Shown in pieces: positions 41,101 to 50,100 of a DNA stretch of 64,000 bases. The notes beneath the pieces are model-generated. The model was not told the DNA's origin. It saw only the letters and a list, made by a program, of their open reading frames with translations, and did no database searches. Position 1 is the stretch's first letter; every line of letters begins with the position of its first letter. Origin of the DNA: Burkholderia sp. FERM BP-3421 (lineage in GTDB: Bacteria > Pseudomonadota > Gammaproteobacteria > Burkholderiales > Burkholderiaceae); assembly GCF_028657905.1 (NCBI RefSeq), contig NZ_CP117780.1, forward strand, positions 124,001 through 188,000, read 5' to 3'. Made by a program: the position numbers and the translations under genes.

Positions 41101-44100
41101 CGCGCGGGGGCGCCCGCCGAACACCATGCGAAGTCCCTGCAACTCGACTTTGTCGCCAAGCGGTGCGCCGCTCGCGTTGGCTTCGAAGAAGTCGACCGTG
41201 TTGGGATCGATGCCGAAGCGGCGGTGGATCGAGGTCAGCAGCGCGGCTTGCGAGGCGGCGCTCGGCGCCGCGATGCCCTGGGTACGGCCATTGTGGTTGC
41301 TGCCCCACGCATCGAGTACGGCGTAGATACGGTCACCATCGCGCAGTGCCGCGTCGAGAGGCTTCAGCACCACCGCGCCGACCGCCTCGCCCGGCAGCAT
41401 GCCGGTCGCGCCGGCATCGAGCGCGGCGCCACGCGCCGTCTTGCTGAGCAGACGGTAGTAGTGACCGGTTGCGATCAGATTGCGCGTCGAATACACCATC
41501 GCGCCCCCCGCGATCGCGACCTCGCACTGGCCAAGCCGCAGACTGTCGCATGCCTGCCCCACCGCCAACAGCGACGACGCGCAGCCGGCGTCAATCGTCA
41601 TCGTGGGCCCATGCAGATTCAGCTGATAAGCGACCCGTCCCGGCACGGTCGACGTCGAAACCTGCGGCGCGATGCCGAGTACCGACTGCACATGCAGGTT
41701 GTAGTCGCCCCCGCTGCCGGCAAACACGCCCCAATTCTCGCCGGCGCCCCGATCGGGCACGAGGCCCGCATCCTCGACGGCATGCCAGGCCTCCTGCAAG
41801 AACATGCGTTCGGCCGGCTCCATCATCCGCGCCTCGTTCGGACTCAGATTGAAAAAGGCATGGTCGAACTCGTCGATGCGCTCGAACAGGCAGCCGTGGT
41901 CCGGTGCATCATCCTGGAGCCCGAAGCGTTCGGCCGGCACCGCGCGAATCAGGCTCTCGCCCGAGGCCAGCACATTCCAGAATGCGTCGACATGATCGGC
42001 ACCCGGAAAGCGCGCCGAGATGCCGATCACGGCCACCCGAAATGCGCTCGACCTGGTGTCGCCCTGATCCTCAGGTTCCGGTTCCGGCTCCGCCCGCCGC
42101 ATCGATGCCAGCATCGGCCCTATCACCGCTTCGTCGCCGAGGGTCCGATTGCAGAGATCGAAATGATCCTCGCCCCCGACCACCACGGTCCGGACCTGCG
42201 ACATCCGCTCGACCCAGGCGTCGAGCATCGGCATCATCGAGCCGTGTACGCGCTGAAGGTTCTCGAGGTAGTTCGGGTTATAGACCTGATCCGACGTCGC
42301 TCGCGCGGTCATTGTGCGGAACATCAGGATCTCGACCTCGTCAGGTCGAACAAGCGGACGCCAACGATATTCGCGCATGCAGCGCAGGTTGTTGCGATGC
42401 GTGTCCGCCATCGAACGCAAGCGCGAGCGCAAAATTCCCGGCGTTTGCCGCACCCCGCGCCCGACGATCAGATCGACAAGCCGCGACTCAACTTGCGAAT
42501 CGTCTCGGAGCGCGCTTTCGTCCAGCCCCAGTTCGATCGCCGTGATCACGAGGTCATCCCATTTGACGAGCCCGGCCTCTTTTCTCTGACGGAATGCGGG
42601 GTCGAGGTGCAGCATCGCGATCATCAGGAAATTCGCGTTCGCCAACCAGTTCTGCAACGCGTCGAGCGTGAAGATATCCGAGTCGCGCTCGCATGTGACA
42701 AGAGGTGCCTCGAGCATGAATACCGTCCGCACTTGTCGGCCGGCATCTTGCAGCGCGCGCGCGACCTCGTAGGCAACCACCCCGCCCATCGATGCGCCCA
42801 TCACGTGATACGGCCCGACCGGATCGATCGCCTGGATGATCTCCGCGTGGTAGCGCGCCATCTCCTCCGCGTCGGCGCAGTGCGGCTGATTGGTCAGGAA
42901 GCCCCGCGCCTTGAGACCAATCACGCGGAAGCGGTCGCCGGCGGCCATGGCGAGCTTGCCGAACATGGCGACGTCGCCCGACGCCGGATGCAGGCAGAAC
43001 ACCAACGGACCATCGCCCTCGGTTTGGAGCGGCACGACCCCTTCGTAGGTACGACCGTGACGACGCAGGTTGTTCAGCAAAGCCTCATGCCCCAACGGCG
43101 CCGCGTCCGGTCCGCCGGCCGCTTCCCGACGCGTCTCGGCCGGTACCTCGCGCGAGGCAGGGGCTGCTGTCGCCGCCGTGTTTCGGACCTGCATTCGCGT
43201 GGCGACGTGACGCGCCATGGCGGCAAGCGTCGGATAATCGAACAGCACCGTCTCCTCGAGGTCGAGCGCGAGTCGTGCGGACAAATCCTCGACGAACCCG
43301 ACCATCCGAATGGAGTCCACACCGAGTTCGAAGAACGTCACGTCATCATCAAGCACGGCGGGATCGGGATAGTCCAGGATCACCGCGACGACGGTCTTCA
43401 GCTGCCGCAGGATCACGCCTTCATCCGGCCCGCCAATCGCGACGCGCGTACGATCGTCCCGCGCGGTCGGCACCAGGGGGCTGGCGGCGGTGTCAAGCGC
43501 ATCCGGCGCGTCCCGCGCCCCGCGCAAGCGCGCGAGATGCGCGCTGAATCGCGCGACGGTCGGAACATCGAACAGCGCGGTTTCATCGAGTGCGATCGAC
43601 AATCGACTGGCCATGCCCCTCACGAACGACACCATCCGGATCGAATCGACACCTAGCTCGAAGAACGTCGCTTCATCGTCGATCTCCTCGGCCGGTTCAA
43701 CATGCAGCAATGCGCGAATCGCATTCTTCACTTCGGCGAGGATCGCACTCGGCGCCGCCTGGATCTGCGCGCGGGAGGGCACGGCCGACAGCGGAACCGA
43801 AGCCGTGGCGACGGCGGGCGGCAGCGCCGGCAAGACGCGCCGGGCAGGCACGAGGCCGCCCGCGCGGCGCGCGTGCGACGGCTCGCGCCAATACTCACGC
43901 GTGTCGAACGGGTAGCCGGGCAACGCGCGCGGCGCGACATGCGCACTCGCCCATGCATCGCCGTAAGCTGCCGGCCAGTCGACATCGTGCCCCGCCAGCC
44001 ACACCCTCAGCGCCGCTTCGAGCCGGACGCGCAGCGGCACCGTCGCGACGGTGTCCCGAGATGCGTCCGCCTCGCCCGCCGGCTCGCCCGAGGTCATCGC

Positions 44101-47100
44101 GCGCAGCCGGCTCATCAACGCCCGGCGACTCTCGACAACGCAGCCCGTGCGCACCTTCATTGCCTCACGGCCCATGTGCAGCGTTCGAGCCACGTCCTCG
44201 ATCCGCAGATCGGGATAGGCCGCGAGCTGGTCGTGCAGTTCCGCTGCAACGCGGCGCAAGGCCTCGCTGGAGCGCGCGGACAAGGCAATCGCCACGGCAT
44301 CCGCACGTTCGACCGGCGCGTCGCCGGTTACGGGCGCAGGCTCGACCACCATGGCCGCGTAGGTCCCGCCAGCACCGGCGGACGTGATCAGGCAGGCGGA
44401 CGGGCCGCTCTCCGGCCACGGCTCATAGCGCGTGACGAGCCGCAATCCGCTGTCGGCAAGCAAATCGTGGTCCAGCCGCGACGAGTCGGCAAGCGTCGGC
44501 GCAAGCGCCCGATGCCGCAACTGCGCGATGACCTTGCTCAGCTGCACGATGCCGGCCGCCGCCTCCGGATGACCGATGTTCGGCTTGACCGAACCGATCG
44601 GGCACGGTTGCGTACGCGAATGAAACACCTTTTTCAGCGCGCCCCATTCGACCGCATCGCCCAGGCTCGATCCATTCGCAGCCGACTCGATGTAGGCAAT
44701 CTCCTCGATGTGCCTGCCGGCGCGTTCGATGACGCGGCCGATCAGGGTTTCCTGCTGCGTGACGCTCGGCGCGGTATAGCCATGCGTGCGCCCGCTGTGA
44801 CTGATGCCTGTCGCAGTGATGACCCCGTCGATCCGGTCGCCGTCCGCGAGCGCCCTATCCAGACGCTTGAGCACGACGGCGCCGACCGCCTCGCCCGGAA
44901 TGAATCCGTTCCCGCCGAGTGAGAAGCAGTTCACACGCGCTTCGTCGCTGAGCATGCCGAGACGATCCAGTGCGAGATAATCGTTCGGATGAAGGTACAG
45001 GTTCACGCCGGCCGCGATCGCGAGTTCGACCTCGCCTTGCCGTAGATACTGGCAAGCATGATGGATCGCCGTCAGCGAGGAGGTGCACATCGTATCGAAG
45101 GCGATGCTCGGCCCGTGCAAGTCGAGGAAATACGACACGCGATTCGCCATGTTCGCGAACGAGGTCGATGTGACGGGTTCGCGCGCGCCTGCGTCCATGT
45201 CGTCCGCACGCGGAACCGTTCCCGACGAAGACTGATTGAAGCCGCTCTTGGTCGCGCCGACGCAGACTGCGACATTGCGGCCATGCTGCGACGCGATACG
45301 TTCGCGCGTGTAGCCGCTGCTTTCAAGCGCGGTCCAGCACGACATCAGCACCAAACGCTCCTGCGGATCGATCGAGTAAGCGTCGATCGGCGCGATCTGA
45401 AAGAACGTCGGATCGAACTGAGCGAAGTCGTCGAGGAACGCCCCTTTCCGGTTACGCAGCGTCGGGTGGAGATCGCGCTCCGCATCCGCGCCCGGGCCGT
45501 GCCAGCGGTGAACCGGCAGTTCACCGATCTCGCTCGACTCGGTCTTCAGGCGCTGCCAGAACGCGTCGAAGGATGGTGCATTGGGATAACGTCCGTCGAT
45601 GCCAATGATCGCAATGGGATCGTCGACGCCTCTCGCTCCGCTCGCGCCGGATTTCAGGGGGCGACGGGTCGGCTCGCCGCCGGCAGGGCTCGTCGCGATA
45701 GCCGGCGCGGGCTGCTCCACCGTCGCGCGCGCTGCCGCGAAGCGCTCGGCCGGTATCCCCTGATAGCGGATCTGCTCGGCCAGGTATGCGGCAAGCGCCG
45801 CCAGCGTTGGATACTCGTAGAACAGCGTCCTCGGCAGTTGACGGAAGTTGACGGCCAGTACCTTGTTCAGCTTCGCGAGCAGGATCGAGTCGAGACCGAG
45901 GTCCGCGAGTGGACGATGTTCATCGATCGTCACGGGATCGAGCTTCGTCGCATCAGCGAGCATGCGCTTCAGATACGGATACAGGTCGGCGGCGTTCGGC
46001 GCGCTCGTCGCTGATTCCGCCTCGAGCGGCGCCGCCGTACCGGCGGCATCGTCGGGTTGGCGACGATCGGAGGCGGCCAGCGTGTGTGCAACCGCATCGG
46101 CTGCCCCGGTTCCGACGAATACCTGTTGGATATCGGAGGCCAGCGCGCGGTCGAGCGCGCGCATCCCGGCTTCGCCGGTGATCGCGTCGAGCCTGTGCTG
46201 TTCGCGCAGCAGCGTCGCCAGTTCGGCATCGAGCATCATTCCGCCGCCGCGCCAAAGCGGCCAGTTGATCGAGACGCTGCGCCCGGTCCGTTCGCCCGCG
46301 CGCTGGCGAGCCGCACGACGATGCGCGAACGCATCCATGAAAGCATTGGCGGCCGCATAGTCGGCCTGACCTGCATTGCCAAGCACACCGGAGATCGACG
46401 AGAACAGTGCGAAGAACGCCAACGGCTGGTCGAGGGTCGCCCGATCCAAATTCAACACGCCGCCCACCTTCGGCGCCAGCACGGCCTGGAAGTCATCCTC
46501 GGACTTGTGGATGAGGAAGCCGTCGCGGATTACGCCCGCGCAATGCAGCACGCCCCGGATCGGACCGTGCGTCGCAACGACCTCTGCAACGCACGCATCG
46601 AGTGCTTGTCCGTCGCATACGTCGACGCTGCGGTAGGCGATCCGCCGCCCGGCGGCGCGCAATGCGTCGAAGCGCGGCCCCTGCGCCGAGCGCATCAGCT
46701 CGGCCTCGTCGCGACGCGCCAGCAGGACGATCGTCGTGTCGCGATCCCGCTCGCAGAGCCATTCGGCGCATTGCAGCGCAAGCGCGCCCGATCCGCCGGT
46801 GATCAGATAGGCGCCTGCGCCATCGGCCACCCCCGCCAAGCCCTCGAAGAACGGCCGAGCCGGCGGGGCCAGCGGATACCAGGTCCGCACGTGACGCTCG
46901 GGGCGATAGCTGATCGATACATCGTGGCCGATCCGCATTTCGTCACGCAGTCGAGCGAACCATGCCGTCGCATCAGGTGCCTCATCGAATGCGACAAGTT
47001 GCGCGGACAGCAGCGGATTTTCCTGCATGGCCGACTTCAGAAGCGCTGCGAGCCCCGTCCATGCCTCATCTCCCGCCCCGACAACCGTAACCTGCAGATG

Positions 47101-50100
47101 CAGTCTCTCGCGCAACCCCTCCCGCAGCCACTCGCGCAACCAACCCATCAGCGCGGTCGCTTGCCCGGCGTAGTCCGTCTCCGACGGTCGCGCCGTCTGC
47201 GGCACGAAATGCACCCTCGTGTCGTGCGTTCGGCTCGCGGTCCGCAACGCGTCCTGCGCATCGGCTTCAATGCCGCAAAACACGATGTGATGCGCGACGA
47301 GGTCCGACATCGAAACGCTCGCAGTCGGCAGATCCGCCCGAGTCCACGTCGGCGCGAACAGCGCCGGGTCGGCGGCGGATGCGGATGCGGATGAGGATGC
47401 GGACGATTCGGCGCCAAACTTGACGGCCGCGTGCGTGTGCTCCAGCCAGTGCGGGCTGCCATCGAATGGATAGGTCGGCAGACTGACGCGCACCGGCTTG
47501 CGCGTCTCATGGAGGGCATCCCAGGGAATACTGAGCCCGTTCAGCCATAGCTGAGCGATCTGATGATGCGCTTGTTCACGGCCCCACTTGTACAACAGCG
47601 CACGCATGTCCACTTGCTCATTGAGAAGCTCGCCAAGCCGGTTACGCACGGTCGTGCTGCCGCACATCCAACGCGCGTCGCTGGTGACGCCCCCCTGGAA
47701 ACGCTCGAGCGCATCGAGCAGCGCGTCGCGGCTGTCAACCACGAACACGACGCGATGGTCGAGATGATGGCGGCCGACTTGCAGGGTATATGCGACCGCA
47801 TCGAGATCGATCGTAGCCGGATCATCGCGCATCAAGCGATCGCGCAAGCGGCGCGCGAGGCGCGGCAAGAGGGCCGGCCGATGGGCGGACAATGGTATGA
47901 GATGGCGTCCCGCGCGACCTTCTCCGGCGCTTGCCGGCCAAGCCTGCAACACCACATGCGCATTCGACCCACCCGCACCGAAGTTGCTGATGCAAGCCGA
48001 CACCGATTCGCCGTCTGACAATACGGGCCAGTCGGCAAGCGTGCGCTGCACCTCGAAGCCGGCCGCGGAAAAATCGATCGCCGTGTTGTCTTGCGCCGAA
48101 GTCAGCGTCGGCACCCACTGACGATGACGGAATTGGAGCAGGACTTTGCTCAGGCTCGCGAGAAACGCATTCGACTCGCCATGGCCGACATTCGCCTTTA
48201 CGGAGCCGATGCGCCGGGAGCCCGTTGCGCCCAGTTCGCGAAACGCGCGGCCAAGCGCGCCGACCTCGATCGGATCGCCAAGCGCGGTGCCGGTACCATG
48301 CGCCTCGACATAGGCAATCTGCTGGACCGGCACGCGCGACGCGCGCAGCGCGCCCGCGATCAGGCTCGCCTGCGCATTCGGATTCGGCACCGTGAAGCCA
48401 TTGGTCTTGCCGCCGCTGTTGACTGACGATGCCTTCACGACGGCGTGGATGTTATCGCCGTCAACACGTGCGCGAGACAAGCGCTTGAGCAGCACTGCGC
48501 CAATCCCCTCCCCGAGTAGCGTGCCGTCCGCGTCATGCCCGAACGGCGTGCAACTGCCGCTGCCGGACAGCATGCCCGTCTGGGTGTACTGGACCAGCCG
48601 GCTCGGGTGCAGGATCAGGTTGACGCCGCCGACAATCGCGGATTCACAGTCGCCGTCTCGAATCGCCTGGCAGGCGAGATGAAATGCGGTGCCCGATGAC
48701 GCGCAGGCCGCATCGATCGACATGCTTGGCCCATTGAGATCGAAGTGATACGAGACGCGGTTCGCGATCTGGTAATAATCCGTATGGCGATATTGCTCGG
48801 GGTACTGCAACGCATGCAGATTCGCGTACATCGCGTAGTCACTCGACAACACGCCGACGAAGACGCCGGTCGCGCGATCGAGCATCTGGCGGGTATAGCC
48901 GGCGTCCTCGAGCAATCCCCAGACGACCTGCAGAAACAAGCGCTGCTGCGGGTCCATCAGCTCGGCTTCCTTCGGCGTGATGCCGAACAGTTCAGCCTCG
49001 AAGCATTCGATGCTGTCGAGGTAGCCGGCGCGGTCCATGTAGCCGTGCAACGTCGACGCGACGCCAGGCAGCGCACGATCGATCAAATGCCGCCTTGCAA
49101 GGGGCATCGGCACGATATGGCTCTCGCCCGCCCGCAGCAATTGCCAGAATGCCTCCATGTCGTCAGCACCCGGATAAACACCGTGCAGCCCGACTATCGC
49201 GATGTCGTCGTGATGCTCGTCCGCCTCGTCCGATCGGATGTTCGATTCCGCCGATCCCACGGTTGCCTTCTTCGGTTCGGGCATGACGCCCGGAGCCCTC
49301 GCGTCGTATTCGGCAATCAGGCCGCGCACCACATCGCGCAGCGTGCGGTGCGCAAACAGAAACGTCGGCCCAAGCCTGGGAACGAGACGGGTCAGTTCGA
49401 CGGTCAGATTTACGACATCGATCGATTCAAGGCCGTATCGCTCCAATTCCTCATATTCGGACAAAGTGTCAGGATCGATCGACAGCACGCGCGCGTAGCA
49501 CAGCTTGACCTCACGCAACAACGCCGCCTCGTGCTCAGCCCCACTCGCGGCGGCAACCAACTCGGTTTCGCCGCACGCCAAGGTATCCGGCAAAAGGGCG
49601 GCGCCGGACGCGGGCTCCTCGTCGCCCGATGCGCCGATTGCGTCGAACGCTCGATTCGACCGTTCCGCAATCCCCACATAGTCGGTGCCTTGGATGGGCG
49701 GACTCGCGCCGACGACGAACGGCGGCGCCGAGGAAGCACCATCGGGTTCCGCCCGAGGCCCGTGCTCGAGCCAAGCCTGCCGATCGAGCGTTTCGCGCAG
49801 CGCGCCGAGTTCGAATACATAGCGCCCCGTCTCGCCGCGCGCCTCGTCGTCAACCATGATCTCCGACGGTGCGAGTTTGTCCAGAAATTGCTGGAACGGC
49901 ATATTCTTGCGGGTCGACACGAAGGCAACGTGGATATGCTCGACGCCATGCTGCCCCGCGACCGTGGCAAGATATCGCGCCACGCGATCCTCGACCGTGC
50001 GACCGAGCACGCGGCAACTGAGCAGAAAAGCATCGACGTAGAGGCACGATAATTCGATCCGGTACGCGACGAAGCCGGCGGTCCCGTAGTCACCAAACCG

